Part shown: in pieces, positions 45,661 to 60,225 of the stretch | How the letters are laid out: every line of letters begins with the position of its first letter | How positions within the stretch are numbered: the stretch's first letter is position 1 | Assembly: GCA_964030785.1 (NCBI GenBank) | Contig: OZ034971.1 | Coordinates: 45,897,504 to 45,961,503, forward strand | DNA: 64,000 nt | Direction: 5' to 3' | Source of the DNA: Siderastrea siderea | Taxonomy: Eukaryota; Cnidaria; Anthozoa; Scleractinia; Rhizangiidae | Position numbers and translations under genes: made by a program | Notes under the pieces: model-generated | What the model was told of the DNA's origin: nothing | What the model saw: the letters and a program-made list of their open reading frames with translations, nothing else | Database searches by the model: none

Positions 45661-46430
45661 TCTGTTAACCTATTTTGATTAAAGGCACGACAGGTAAAAT
45701 AAGTGGGTGCACAATATTATGAAGTATGTTATTAATCTTTCATAAGCTCTTCTTGGGCATGCTGTCATGTAAACAAGCACTCTTCTTCCTATTTGTTTTC
45801 ACAAAGCAATCAAATCTTCGTTTCCTACTGCTATACCGTAAAAAAATTAGACTGGAGTATATAGTGGTCTCATATATTATTTTTAAAAGTTGAAATGAAG
45901 GAAATTAAGTTATGGCCAGACTTTCACGTTCCGTATTTATAAAATAGATGAATGTCATTTGCACAATTGCTTTATTGGAGAAAAAAAATTTTGTGACAGA
46001 ATGATTGAGGAACATTCTTCACTTGCTTCTTCGTCACATGTCTCATGATAATAGTAGTGCGTTCCTCAAAATTTAAAAGAAACGAGAAACGTGCCTGAAA
46101 ACCTTTTTATTTTTCTTTTATCTTTTCTATCAGAAAAACTAGATGTTATGTAGTTTAGCTAGTTCCTAGTACCACCTTCTCAGGAGGGGTCGAGGTGATG
46201 TTATAGAGGAGCGTAATAAATTTCGTACCGTAAAACGGAGGGATTATTACAGGGAGAAGGGCTTATGAATGAATGAATGAATGAATGAATGAACAACTTT
46301 ATTAATGTGTCTTGTCTTCAAGCTGGCTACATGAGGCCTACTAATCGGGGACACCTAATGGTTAAAATTTAATTAAGTATAAGATTACATTCGGTGTTTT
46401 AAAAATGGTAATTACAATTCTCATACCTAA
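45661..46430. other. Non-coding host DNA with a (GAAT)n tract
   Basis: No gene. A gaatgaatgaatgaatgaat tract at 46265-46292 followed by aacaactttattaatgtg resembles the 3' end of a LINE copy. Confidence 0.45.
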
Positions 46431-46888
46431 AGGCTGGTTTTCACAAGCGACGGAGTCGGAGACGGAGTCGTAAGCGGAGTCGTAAGAGCGCTCATGACCT
46501 AGTGAAAATCAAACATCGCAGTCGTAAGCGGAGTCATAAGCTCGACGGAATCGGAGTCGGAAGAATCAGAACGTTTCCATTTTCTTCCGACTCCGCTTAC
46601 GATTCCATCTCTTACGATCTAGTGAAAACCAGATTGTCGGAGTCAGAAGCAAAAGCGGAAGGATAAACCAATCACAGTGCTCGTTCCCACGCTTTGCGAT
46701 TGGTTTAGTTCTCCCGCTTCTGCTTACGACTCCGACAATCTGGTTTTCACTGGATCGTAGGCGACGGAAGCGTAAACGCAATAGGAAACTCTGCTTCCGA
46801 CTCCGTTGTTTGATTTTCACTAGAACGTAACGCTCTACGCTTCTGATTACGACTCCGACTCCGACTCCGTCGCTAGTGAAAACCAGCC
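46431..46888. mobile_element. MITE with AGGCTGGTTTTCAC termini (TTAA-type target)
   Basis: 458 bp. Termini aggctggttttcacnagcgacgg and its inverse; flanks ctaa and TTAA. The interior is full of ggagtcg/cgactcc repeats with several nested hairpins. Terminal relatedness to 24058-24531 is clear. Confidence 0.75.
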
Positions 46889-47152
46889 TTAAATAGCAGT
46901 AATTCAAAGACTATGTGAAGGAATAAATAAGAATTAAAATGTAAATGAAGTTACATTAATAGTAGAGAGTGGCCTTAACAGAGGATTCACAGCACATTAA
47001 AAACCAGACACCGGATATTAAATAAAAGACGAAGGCAGAAGTAAGTTTAGCAATGATTTCCCGTTCTTCAGTCCGGTATTCCCATTCCAATTTTCCTTCT
47101 GACGGATAGTCCTGGGAACCAGGGGTGGGCGAATTAGCGACGTGTTGCAAAC

Positions 47153-50100
47153 ATGGCGGACTCCGAAGAACTGTTGGTCATCAAAGGTGAAAGAATATTG
47201 CTTCCAGATTGCATTTCTTCGGGATGCGTAATCGTGAAGAATGGGAAAGTTGTGGGAATAGAAAAAGGACTCGATACGAGCCGTGTGACGTCAAGAGCAA
47301 AGGTGAGGTCTATATATAGGAACACATGAAGCTGTAAATACGTGTCTAGTTGAGTCGCGCATAATTAAACAGCTGAACTTTCTAAAAATAAGTTATTCAT
47401 GTATATTTAAGTTATAAGAACATTTCACTGCCTTTTTCAAACAGTCTTCTTTATCACAACCCATTTATTGTAATGGTGGTAGTAAACATCATATCCAAAG
47501 TGCTGACAAAGTCTTGAGAATCATGGTCGGTTAGCAAATCAAATTAAATACTCCATGCACAAAATCAGGACGAGACATCGAGAATTTATAATATTCTATT
47601 ATAATAGAATAATATTATAATATTCTATTAATATTATAATATTCCATTTCCTGTCACATTCATGCACATTGTAGCAAGTTTTGCGTGACACCAATTCTTA
47701 ATTTGATCACTCAAGCTAAGAGAGTTAAATTCAACTTTCAGAGAGAGCCTAGGCTCCTCTAGGGTAGGGTCCTCTAGGGACGTTCCATTTATGATCCGAC
47801 CTTCCTCTATGTTCTCTATGGATGAAGTTCACTATAACACAGAGATCCCAACCCCATTTGATGGAAATTAGCGCCTATCTGGAGCGCCAAATGCGTGAGC
47901 CTCAAGGGGGGTCCGGGGGCATGCCCCCACAGGAAATTTTGCAAATTTAGGTTCTCTCAAGTGCCACTTCCTGCATCATGGAGAGACTGGGTGAGAGATT
48001 ATACGAAAAGGAAGTATAATATGAAATGTTTCACAGTGACTGATTGCAAAAAATCCTAAAGATTAGCACTTTTTTTCCTAGTTTTCAGAATTTTATAATA
48101 CATCGGGAGAATTTGATAAAAATCTGGAGAGCGGGAGGCAAGACATTAAATCAGGAGACTCCCGATCAAATCGCGAGGATTGGAATCTCTGATAACATGA
48201 CTACCAGGAATCTGTTTTTCAAAGAAGCCGACAAAAAACGAGAGGAGTAGGAATCCGTTTTTCAAAGGATGCTGACACAAATGGATATATAAGGGGTGGT
48301 CAGATCATAAATGGAAGGTCCCTTTTTCACACTCTGATGAGGTGTTATGTTTCTCATTTTCGTTAAATTTTGGCAGTTCACTAACTGTATTTTTGCAAAA
48401 ATTTTCCAATTCCATTGGCAAGTAAAAACAAAACAGAAAAAATATATTTTTTGGACTGATTAAAATCATTTCTAAGGTATTAATCACAGTAGCCGGGGAA
48501 AATTTGCCACCACCCTTCCCATTGGTTTAATTTCTTTTTGAACTCCCCTTCTGTACCTTGACTTTGGATCCAACCCCTAACTGCATGTGTGAGCAGGGGC
48601 ATGAGATTAGATTTGAAGCTTCTCAGAGATACAAAGTTCCAAGAAGTTGAATACTTCTTGACAGGGTCTACATCAAAAGATGCCTATCAGCTGTCTCTAA
48701 TTTGCTGATTAACCTACCTGATTAAGGCTAATTAACCCCCAAAAAGCACCAAATGGTGTTAGAGACAATAAAAAAATAATAAAGAAAACTCTTGGTGCAG
48801 CATATCCATCTACCTTTCTACACAAGCGTTCATGAGAAGTCTCCAGCCCTAATTTAGGAAGAGGGGATCCTGGGGGAGGGGGTACTCAGGTATATTAGTG
48901 ATGGGAGATATGAAGGTCTTTTTTGGGTTTAAAAATAGTGATTTGGGCCCTTTTTGGCTATGTTAAAAATTTTTTGGTGGATGTATTTTGGATAGAGAGA
49001 TTTTGACTGGACTTGTTTTAGGGTTGAGTAAAAGTGTGCTTCTCTTAGGGTTCTCAATAATTTTGTTTCAAATGATTGTATCAGATTCAATTACAAACTT
49101 AATTAAAATATGTGCAAATGACAAAAAGACTTCTTGTTTCTAAACCTGTCAGGGTTTTTTTGGTTTATTAATGAGAGGTGATGTTATATTCTGGGCTGCT
49201 GAACTTTTGGCTTCAGTTTTAGCCTAATGGAACTTTTGTGGGGTATAAAAATTTGGCTTGATTTGCACCTCCCCACCTCACTTAACTACGCCTAAGTACT
49301 CCTACCTGGGGTAGGGGGCAGAAATGCCTTTTATGTGTTATTTCTATTCTGTGGGCCAGATGTATTCTCAGTCATTTGACCTTATTTTGCAGTGACATGT
49401 GCTCTAACAACTCATGATCAGTGAATATTTAACCTTTTTGTTTCCTATTAAAGTGGGACATCGATTTAACGAAGTGCCAAGGGACTGGGGAAATTGGTTT
49501 GTTATATCAAGGGTTCGTTATGTCGAGGTTCTTTTCCATACATTACACTATTACTGGGCTGAAAAATATTGTTTGTTATACTGAGGGCTTCGTTGTATAG
49601 AGGTTTGTTAAATCGAGGATCCACTGTAGCTTGGTTTGTGACATGATTTCAAAACCACTTTCTTTCAGGTGCTTGATGCAGGAGATCTTGTTATTATGCC
49701 GGGAGTAGTTGATAGTCATGTCCATGTTAATGAGCCTGGGAGAACTGAGTGGGAAGGATTTGCAACAGCCACGCAGGCTGCTGCAGCTGGTGGAATCACC
49801 ACTATTGTGGACATGCCTCTGTGAGAATTTTATGCAATGAAGGGTTTGTGGAGAACGGTGTAAATGCTGATTAATCTTAGAATCAAATTGCTCCAATTTA
49901 GGTCAACTTGGGCATACAGGCATGTTATCATATAAGGAGTACCATGGTGTCTTTTCTCTCTCTGTCAAGTTTGGTGGTGTTTGGATTCATAGTAACCAAG
50001 TTAAGAGTCTCCAGACATCTCTAACTATAAGAGAGCATCCTCCATTTCCTTGCAAACACTAGTGACTATGCAACTAAAAAAGCTACACCAAACTTGACAA

Positions 50101-53100
50101 AGGTGCTATATTAATACATCCTTCTGTGTGATAACGAATTTATAAACACGGTGGGGCCAAACCACCCCCCAAATGGGTCATTTAGACTAATTTTGCTTCT
50201 TTTTCATATTTCTTTTCCAAACTTGGCAAAAAACCTTGGGTTGTCGCCCAATTTATTTTAAGTATGAGAATGACTAAAAAGGCCAAATTGTGACGTCATA
50301 ATGGCTGACGTCACAAAACGAGTTAACTGAAAATTTCAAATTTGAAATAAAAAGTTATGTCATCTGAAAGAACTTGGCAAGGGGAGTAAAATGCTGAAAA
50401 CCATACCTCGCTAAGACAAACGTATCTTGAGTTATGGCAATTTAAAGACATTTAAAGTGTCCCCCCCGGAACCATACTTTTCTTCTAAAAACAACCCTGT
50501 TGATCTTTTTTGTACAGTTTTTTTCCATGCAAGCTAATAATCTGGTAAAATGGACTTCTTGTTGTTCCAAAAAATCATATCATTTTAGATTTTAAGTTTT
50601 TGGCTTGAAAACGATAATATTAGCAAGTGCATAATTGAGCACATGATAGTTAATTACGTCACAAAACTGGTTTGGGGGCTCTAGCTCTGGCAGGAAAAAT
50701 TTTTTCCAAGTTTTTCTTTTTCATTTAGCTTCCGTCATTTAAGACATCTTATCTGCAACTTAAATGGTTTCGTTGACGCAACAAAACAACACTTAAATTC
50801 AAACGTATTACACAAGGGGGGACCCTATTTTGAGACTGTGAAATTTTCAAAATCTAAAATTCCATATCTCATCCATTATTTGTCACATTGACGAACTGTT
50901 TTCAGCATTCAACTCCTCTTGACGTGTTCTTTCTAAAACACTAGAAAAAATTTACAAATTCTAGAATTTTATTTTAGAGAATAATATGACGTCACCAATT
51001 ATGACGTCATAATTTGACATTTGGCATCACCATTCATGTCAAATTGTTTGGCATAAAGACCCATATCAAATTACCAAGTTTGGTAAAGAAATGATGAAAA
51101 GTAACAAAATTATTAAAAATTAGCCAAAAACCGGACATTTTCATGACCCATTTGGGGGGTGGTTTGGCCCCACCGTGAATTTGCAACTTGATTAGTTCTG
51201 CTGCTAGAACTAAAAAAATAGGTGAACAACAAAATAGCTTGAAAGAGGGATGAAACCTGTGATGCACTAGCTTTAAATGCAGTGACAGTTGGCTAGTCAC
51301 TTCAAAAGTAGGCAATCTTATTGTCTTTAATTTCTGCTCTTTCACTTGATAGGAACTCCATTCCACCCACCACTACTTTGGATGGTTTCTACACCAAACT
51401 AAACAGTGCTAGGAACAAGTGTTGGACTGATGTGGCCTTCTGGGGAGGCGTTGTACCTGGAAATCAGGCATGTATTTGTTACAAATAAATCCATGGAAAT
51501 AATGTTTAAAAGCTACTTTAATTTACTTTGCCAAAATTTAGTTTGCTACTCAGTGAAGTTTCCCAGTGAAGTTAAAGCAACGAACCTCTAAAAGGACTTT
51601 CGATACAGTTCGATTTCAGGTCTCTCCCATTGTCTTTGTCTTATAGCCACAATAAATAATTTATTTGCCACCTAAGAAATGAATGGGGGCCTGGGAAATA
51701 AACTAAAAAATATTAAAAGAAATGGTCTGTCACATGAAAGAGCACGCCAGAATTACCAGCCTTGCCAAGTTTGAGAACATTTGGATGAAAAGCCGTCTAA
51801 AGACAAGTTTCAAATATAGCACAAATCCCATACATGGAAGGTTAGTCAGCTCTAGAAAATTGTCTCCCTTAGAAAAAGTGATTAACATTGCTAAACTGAG
51901 ATATAATACATATTCAGTTTGTTATTTTCTTTGGTTTTTGTAAGCTATAACAATTAAAGGCATTTTTTTTGTAAACAGGCTGAAATCAAGCCAATGGTCA
52001 ATGCAGGAATCAAGGGTTTCAAGTGCTTTCTTATTCACAGTGGTGTTGATGAGTTCCCATGTGTCGCAGAGGATGACGTGAGAATGGCAATGAAGCAAAT
52101 GCAGGGAACAGATTCAGTGTTTCTGGTATGTAGTATTTATGGCTTGGAAATATATTTAATTTATAAATGAGATAAATTCCAGTTGAAAATCTCTGTAAGG
52201 ATACCTCTATAAATTGAAAATCTCTTTATTACGGATGACTCACTTGGTCTGAAAGAGTCCAAAATTCATATTATTTCTACCTCAATAACACAGACATCTC
52301 CTAATGTGGACACTCTTCCCTGTCCCAATATCAACATTTATGTTCTCCTCACTGTTTTGTGTATTTCTTTTGCTACTTGTTGGGAGAATTGCCTGAACAT
52401 AAAAACAGGTTACTTTGCTTTGGTGATCACTTCCTTCTTTATTCTCATAACTTGTATGTTTGATCAAGAAGTAATAATTATTGTAAGGAGAAATTAGATG
52501 CTTGTCACCATTTGGGACTTAGAGGGCTAAAGAGGTTATTCCAACAGTTAATTCATTTACTTGTTATTTATTCAATTGTCCTTGGAGTTAGCTTAATGTT
52601 TGCTTTCTGTAATTTATTGGTATTAAAAGACGTGCACCACAACATAATACCTGGCCAAAGTGGTTCCTGCAAGGAATGAACCAATGGACAAATGAATGAA
52701 CGAATGAACAAATGAGAACCACTTTGGCCAGGTATCGTGTTGTGGTGCACGTCTTTTTAGAAATTTGAGTTTTTGCATCGCTTGGCAATTGCAGCATCAA
52801 CTGAAAAAAGAGATAGATGTTGACAAGTAATATATGTTGTGCATCAATCCAGGGTTTCATGCGCCTTTATGTTTTAGTTCCATGCAGAAGTTGAGCTGCC
52901 TCAAGAGCCTGAGAACACAAGTAAAGGCAAGTCCTTATAATTAGTGTTTTAACTGAAATTTCTAATAATAATTCTTTTTTTCCATAAACATTGTAGCTTT
53001 CTGGTTAATTCTCACTCATGATATCTTTTGTATACATAACAGAACCTGCAAAGTACAATACATTCTTGCAGTCACGACCAGAAGCCATGGAAAACAAAGC

Positions 53101-56100
53101 TATTGAACTGGTCATAAAGCTGTGCAGAGAGTACAGGTCAGAATTTAATGAGGGGTAGTGTCAAATCAATTATCCTGTTTTTGACAAAAAATCTGACAAA
53201 TTCATATCCAAGTACCTTGTCCCAAAAATGATTTGCTTCTAGCCCACAACGTCACAATAGCAAGTGAATCTTTAAAGAAAGAACAATCATTTTTTTTGCC
53301 GACAGAAGGAAAAAAACTTTAAAACATTAATTGGCCTGACTTTTTAAAACAGGAAAAACGCCCATTTTCTTTTTAGTACACATTCTGTGCACTAGAATGG
53401 CCATTTTTAACAAAACTGGATCATTAAATCAACGCAAATGTGCCTTTTTCTCAAATGATGCCTTTAGCTTTAAAACAGCTAGCACTGTCCCCTTCAATGC
53501 TAACATGGCCTCCCAGGGTGAAGCAGATTCCACTTTTTAGTGAGCAACTTGCCCCAAACATTTGGTTTTCTCTTGGCTAACACAGTGGTCACTCCAGACA
53601 CCCGCTATTCCCTCAGCAAGCTAACGTCGTAGCTGTTTTTTTTTTGTGAAACGGACCTCTTCAGTTGCTTTTTTTAAAAGTAAAACTCTTAAAATTCATA
53701 TTTAAGTCGTGTCTTAGATAAAATGTGACTCATTTGCATGTATATAAAAAGCCAATGTGCCACACTGTTGTCCTTGTATGACGTAATCCTCATTCGATTA
53801 CAGGGTACCCTGTCATATTGTGCACCTCTCCTCCGCCAGTGCTTTGCCCATGATCAGACAGGCCCGGGAGGAAGGGGTCCCTCTCACAATAGAAACCACG
53901 CACCACTACCTGTCGCTCCTAGCTGAGGATGTACCTGATGGTGCCACTCAGTTTAAGTGCTGTCCACCTGTCAGAAATGCTAAGAACCAAGTGAGTACAG
54001 TTGAGAAACGTAAATTATGCCAATAGGCATAATTTTCGCTTATTTGGCTTATTTTCCTTCCATTGTTTTCTTTGCTATGTTTTTGCTATGTTGTTTTTGT
54101 TTTTACTATTTATTTTATTTATCCACTGATTTTTTCTGGTACGCACTTGCGTACTGGTGTACAGGTAGCTACGCCCCTGTAAAGGAACATCTGAACTCTT
54201 GTAAGCTTGTTATCGAAAAAGTGCCGTTGTTGAAAATAACGAGAGATTCGAGAAACACTTAAAAAGGTTATCGAGGACTTAATTCGGGGCGTAATGTTTG
54301 AGTTGTTTGAGAGGCACGCCTGAATCTAGCTGGTCTGTCGTAAGGCAGTATCGAGGAAAGCTAAGCGCACTGACCACTATAATCGACCCTGAGCACTTCA
54401 TGGATTTATTTCACGGCAGTCCCGAGTTACTAAATCCTTCGGCTGCGCTTGTAATTACCCAATTGTTTTGCCTCCCGCCAGATGGGATCCATTGTGAACC
54501 TGAGGGGGAGGGGGGTGGAGTTCTTTATTTTTCCCAAGTTTCTAATTTGTTTGTTTTTCTAGGTCTTCTTGTTTAAAGAGGATGGTCGTTTTCAGGACTT
54601 CCTTTAAATACAACAATGTGAAATTAGAGGCTGCACAAAACCTTCACTTGTGTGTGTCAAACGTGGAGCACAAAATGCCGCCAAGGAAACCAACTTTTCT
54701 TTATAGAGGAAGTGTCAAGACCTTTGAATAGTTTTCTCGTATATGATCATCTGGAACCGTCTTTCAGCAGTTCCACTACAAACTCCATAATTTATGCCAA
54801 CTTACAAAACCTTTGATAACTCAAAATATTGATTTTTCACCACCAATTTACCTATCTAAAGCTGTGCATAAAAATCCTCTGAAATCTCCAATCCATATTC
54901 CAGAATGAATCCTGCTCTTTCTCTATTTATGGTATTAAACGTGGTATTTGTTTGGAAGTGGTTCAAGTTTATCACAATAGGGTACTTTTATAGAACAAAA
55001 GAACATTTACCTTGCAAAAATTGGTTATCAAAATCCCGACAACGTCCATTAAATGGCTTTAGAAATGTTAATTTTAACAAGGCTTGTCGACGCTCGTCCT
55101 CTGAGAGCTAGGAGCAGACAGTCCGGGATAGCAATTGACTTAGGTCGTGTTGTCTTCCTTCCGCCCGAATGCCTGTCCCTGGTTCTCCGAGGATGGTTCG
55201 GTTTTTACGGATGTCCGCCATCTTGCAAATTTCTGTTAGGGTAACACAGCAACCACCTTTACATTACTTTCTTCCCAATCACAGGAAGCTTTATGGGAAG
55301 CCCTGAAGTCACGTGACATTGACTTGGTAATATCGGATCATTCCCCCTGTACCGTGGACTTGAAGCTCTTGGACAAAGGAGATTTCATGGCGGCCTGGGG
55401 AGGAATAGCTGGAGTGCAGTATGGTACGTGAAAAATCACCAAATTTCCGTTAAACGTCCAAAAATTTAAAAGCTGTATTTGAATGTCTTTTACTTTAGAT
55501 AAACTACAGTGTTCTTAGGTATTTTCACCATTTAGAAAAATCTACATCGAAATAGCCACTCATAAGGTTATCAATAAGTTTACATGTGAAATTATCGATG
55601 ACGTCACGATTGCCAAGGCCCTCTCCTATATAAGTAATAAATAAAGCGAATGTACAGTCTGCGGAATCATTTTCGGATCTCTTTCAACAAGCTTCGGCAA
55701 TCTTAAGAAAACTTCTTCGTTTTCGGAAAATCATCGAAAATGTTTGTATCGAAAATGTTTGCACGACCGTCGGATAATATTCGAGTAATGAAGACGAGAC
55801 CTGGGGAAAACATTTGGAAATTGTCGGAAATCGTATCAACTACTTTGCTTTTATAATTAACTCTGTGAGAAATATACTTTACTTTTGTTTACTTTTCTAC
55901 TTTGTGAGAAATATTATGTCTTTTCGAGTTCAATTCGATATTTCATTAAGTAAGTGTACTTAAAACTGCAGGAGAAACTTCATATCTCCGTGCACCCATG
56001 GATTGTACTGTATTTATCCTCTATCCAGGTTTGTCCCTATTCTGGTCTCAGGCGAACAGTCGAGGTTTCTCTCTTCATGATGTTGTTCGTGTGATGTGCG

Positions 56101-57400
56101 AGGAGCCTGCTAAGCTGAGTCGCTTGAGCCACCGCAAAGGCAAGATTGCTGTGGGCATGGACGCTGATTTCGTTATTTGGGATCCAGACGAACCAATTGT
56201 GGTAAGGAAAAAAATGGTCAAGTTGTAGTGAGTGAGGGTGCACACCAAAGTTTGTGAACTTATGTTTGCCAAAACAAGATGGTGTGCATTAATGTCGCAC
56301 CAAAAGTTGGAAAACTGTTGGTGAGAAATAAAACTACAGTAGGTTCTAACCTTGCCGAAATTTTATGTGGCTTTTTAGGATGATATACTGGACTTTGACG
56401 TACAAACGTTTGTCACTTAATTCGTTTTATTACCTAATTTCGCATGTGTGGAACCAGTTACCCTATGCTGCCAAATCATCTTCCACAATTTTGCACAATT
56501 TCGTTCGGATATCAGAGGCGCTAGATTGGCTGGATGCCAACATAGTGACTGCCTCTAAGGCCTTCATTCTCCTTGCTTTCAGTAGTTCTTATGCGTTTTT
56601 GTACATTTGTAATTTGTGCATTATATAGGACAAGTTGCATTTCTGTAGCTCGTATTCCTATTATATTTATCCTGGATTTATTTATAGATTTAGTAGTAAC
56701 TAGTAGGTTACGGAAACCTCCTTGAGATAAACGAGTTTGGCACGAGGCATTTGTAATTCTCTTCGCTTGTGGTTGCCTTTACTCGTCTTTACGTTTAACG
56801 CTCTCTTTTTCTTGCAGATTGACCAGAAAATCACACGACACAAAAACAAGGTATTGAATGTTAATGCAAATATCGGTCAGTCCGTAGACTCGGAAATGCG
56901 TTACAGAATCCCCAGAGTCGCCAAAATCACGGAGCCATGAAAAACAATCAAGATTTTGTGGAATATTAGTTGACTTTGGACTTCCCAGAATTCATTACGT
57001 CTTAACTAAATCTTAAAACGGAGCGAAAGGGAACAATACTGTCGCAACATCGCAACAAACGAAATTGCAACTTGAGTCTACCTCTTCTATCGCTTCTACC
57101 TTCGTTTGGTTCTACATCACAACCTTTTCAGAAAGGTGTCAAAAATGAATGAAAAAAATCAGCTTTCACCAGCGGCAACTTTCGCGTAGCGCAGCACTGT
57201 AAGGTGTCCTTTGATTTAACTTTTTAATTTGTTTATCTTTGTCGCAGGTGACGCCATATCACAACATGAAATTACGCGGAGTGGTACACAAGACCATTCT
57301 ACGCGGAAACGTGATTTATGAGCGGGACAGAGTGTGCGACTATCCTGCGGGACAACTGCTACTTGACACGGCACAGGGAAACGCGACTTCAAAAATTTAA
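47153..57400 (+). CDS. Allantoinase (11 exons)
   Basis: Exons: 47153-47302, 49669-49820, 51353-51467, 51979-52125, 52878-52920, 53043-53136, 53804-53990, 55285-55423, 56029-56201, 56818-56850, 57248-57400; all phases join, giving 461 residues. The product hydrolyses allantoin to allantoate in purine breakdown. Amidohydrolase landmarks: metal-binding [10 protein letters not shown], the carboxylated lysine in GIKGFKCF, histidines in FLFHAE and HIVHLSS, aspartate in VISDHSPC, and the C-terminal [12 protein letters not shown] loop. Length fits allantoinases. The third intron uses a GC donor (CAG|gcatgt). Introns carry a 1-kb MITE and a hairpin element. Most introns are GT-AG. No frame damage. Confidence 0.93.
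50147..51177. mobile_element. 1-kb MITE in the second allantoinase intron
   Basis: Termini cacggtggggccaaaccacc and ggtggtttggccccaccgtg, about 35-bp arms, interior AT-rich with tgacgtcat phrases. No ORF. The target duplication is not clear. Confidence 0.75.
52624..52757. mobile_element. Hairpin element in the fourth allantoinase intron
   Basis: aaagacgtgcaccacaacat and its partner gtgttgtggtgcacgtcttt are arms of about 40 bp with ggccaaagtggttc inside, around a loop of (gaat/caaatg) repeats. Confidence 0.75.
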
Positions 57401-60225
57401 CGACCAACAGAAGAGAGTGTGTTTTTATGTTTAGGTGTGAACTGAATTCATGTGGGAGTGGGGTCAAGCGCCTGTTTTTTTACGAAATAGTCTGTATCTC
57501 AACGTGCAATTGCCTCAAGACATACACATTTCTTGAAGGATAGGGTTGTAGGTATTTGTATCGTCTTGAAAAATGTTTCAGTTGCTATTTTATGGATAAA
57601 ACTAATTTGAATTTAATCAAATTTGATGGAAATTTGATTCTTATTTATCAGACATTATACAATAGCCCAGTTCGAGTTCAACAATAGTGAAGACCCTAGG
57701 GTAAAAGGGGTAGTAACAGGGCTAGCCTAGATTTGAAGAAAAACATTTACAAATACTATTGAGAAGAACCATTCACAACTTTATTGTTTTATTTTAAAAT
57801 TCAGCGCTTTCCTTCTGGTATTTGTGCATATTTTACTTCAGATTGAGACTAACCTGTAAAAATGCGTCTTTAGTGTTTTTATTCAGCGGTCTTGGTGAAC
57901 TCGAAAATCGACTATTGCCTGACCAGCTATTGGGCCTGACATCGTCTTCGAGTTTTTACTGATTAAAGGGTCACTATGATGAAAACAAATGACAAGCACG
58001 TTGACTTCACAATAGGAAACCTCTTCTTATGAGCTTTGTCGCGTTTAAAACTTTTTCATGACCTAAAGCTGGTAAGTTTACGATTTGCCGACAGCCTAAT
58101 TTATTTTGTAGAAATGGTATTTACCATTCGGGTTCACTAATGAAGGGTGGCAGGGGGGAAAGGGGGTTTACACACACCAAAGAGTGAGACAATAAAGAGT
58201 GCAAATATTTTACGAGTTGGTTTTTATTGATTTCCCCAAACCGGTGAAGTTAACAACATAATCAACAGCAAATAATACAGTCAAAAAGAATTGTTTGAAA
58301 TAAAAAAAAGCTCTAGAGCTCAATATACACGTAATGCTTCCCAAAACAATTCTTTTTCTACCGTTCCAATATTCAAAGAGCTAAATTTAAAAATAGACTT
58401 TGGTAACTTTTAATTTACCTACGTAATCCTACTGCTCTTCCTACGAACCTATCGGCTAAATAAACCTCAACCCGTAGCCGTTATAGCTCTTATACCTAAA
58501 CATCTGAACAATTTTTACGCCAAGAAAAAAATTAGTAACGTTACCCAAGGTCGGCGAAAGGACTACGTAAACCCATTCCGCGATCCTTGGAAAATTTTCG
58601 GACAGCCTTCACGACTGAGCGGCGGACTTACGACCGATTTTTACGAAAAATGTCTTCACACGAACTAACCATCATGACTTTATATTGTCGAGTAATAAAT
58701 AAAATTCGTCTTTTCGATTTATATTCTATTGGTACTAATTTAAGACTTGGAATAATCAACCCTCTCTCCCAAAACTGACTTGTGGAAAAGCACATTGCAA
58801 GATTCGTTGATTCTGGGAGCGATAGAGTTGATCTCTTTCCAAGCAGGTTTAATGCAGAAGACAAGAGAAGAAGAGAAAAAAAAAGAAATTTCGTTCATTT
58901 TTAACAGCGTTTTCGTATTAAACAGCAAGTAAACGAATTGACAGAAACAAACAGACAAAAAAACCAACCAACAAAGTAAACCAAAATTTTGAATAACAAA
59001 CAAGATCTAGCCGACAAAAGAAAAGTTTGGTGTATTTTATATTCAACGAAAAGTTAAAGCAGAAACAATCGGGATTTGCTTTGAAGAAACCTTGACATTA
59101 ACGTTTTAAAAAAATCGCGACAACTAAATAGAAATAAGGGAGCGTTCGCAAAATAAAGTTGCCGGCATTAATGTTCTGTAATAAAGCAATTTACTGCAAA
59201 AGACAACAGCCATTGGGAAACCCCGCTAAAGAGTCATGTTTTGAAGAAATGTTTACACTAGGCCACAGTTCTTCAAAGCCACATAAAGCTACCTTGTTAT
59301 GTACAAATAATCCAGCTGAACTGATCGGAAGTGAAAAGAAATCGAAGTTGTATACCTCCAACAAAATCCATGATAGTTTTCCAGTGGAACAAATAAACTT
59401 TTTAAATACGACTTAGGTACACAAAATAGGAATGTCACCAACTCATCTATTTGAAATTATAACCTACCAATACTTTCATATTTCTACCCGTCGCCTTGAA
59501 AGAATCCCATTCGATATTGGGATATCACCCCGGGGATATAACTCTACACCTCCGAAGGGTATTCCCTTAATCTCCCTCCTTAAACCTATGGTCCACATTT
59601 GCGCCTTGCCGGATCAAAGAAACCGGTAGAATTCATTTAACTCGTTCTCAAATTCTCCTGAATTCGAGATGCTTGTGGGATTGACAACATCAATAACTAA
59701 TTTAAGCAGCCTTTTTGACGCGGAATTTTAGTGGCAGTACTTGACTTGAGTCGAGTCACGCGTAACGCAATAGACGAAAAATAGTTCATAGCCATAACGC
59801 AACTCTTCGCCAATTCTTGTTGCCAGTCATGGAAGTCCTAGGAGGCTGGCTGTTTTCTCAACTCCCACGGGCCACCTGTACAAACAACAAAGAGAGAATC
59901 GGTTAAACGCCAAATTTACAGTATATTGCAATGAAAAGTGTCTTCCGGTGAAAACATTTAACAAAGTTTCTTCCGAAGATGCAATTTTCACTTAACTTGA
60001 TTAGTGACTCGTGCTGTGGAAACGTTCATCCACAAAACATATTCTTATCCGAAAATAACAAGGGAAACTACAGGACGGAGTACGAGAACGACTTCACTCT
60101 GAAGTACAGTAGTTAAGTTTCTTGAGCCCCTGTTTCTGACCAGTAGAGAAGGATACTATGGTTCCAAGTCACAAGAGACAAACAGAACGTATAGACACTT
60201 TGGGATAAAACCGTTTATTCGTTTG
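57401..60225. other. Intergenic DNA, no gene supported
   Basis: AT-rich. Short ORFs at 58587, 59159 and 59432 show no coding character. The allantoinase poly(A) signal was not fixed; aaaac-rich candidates follow 57590. Confidence 0.4.
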
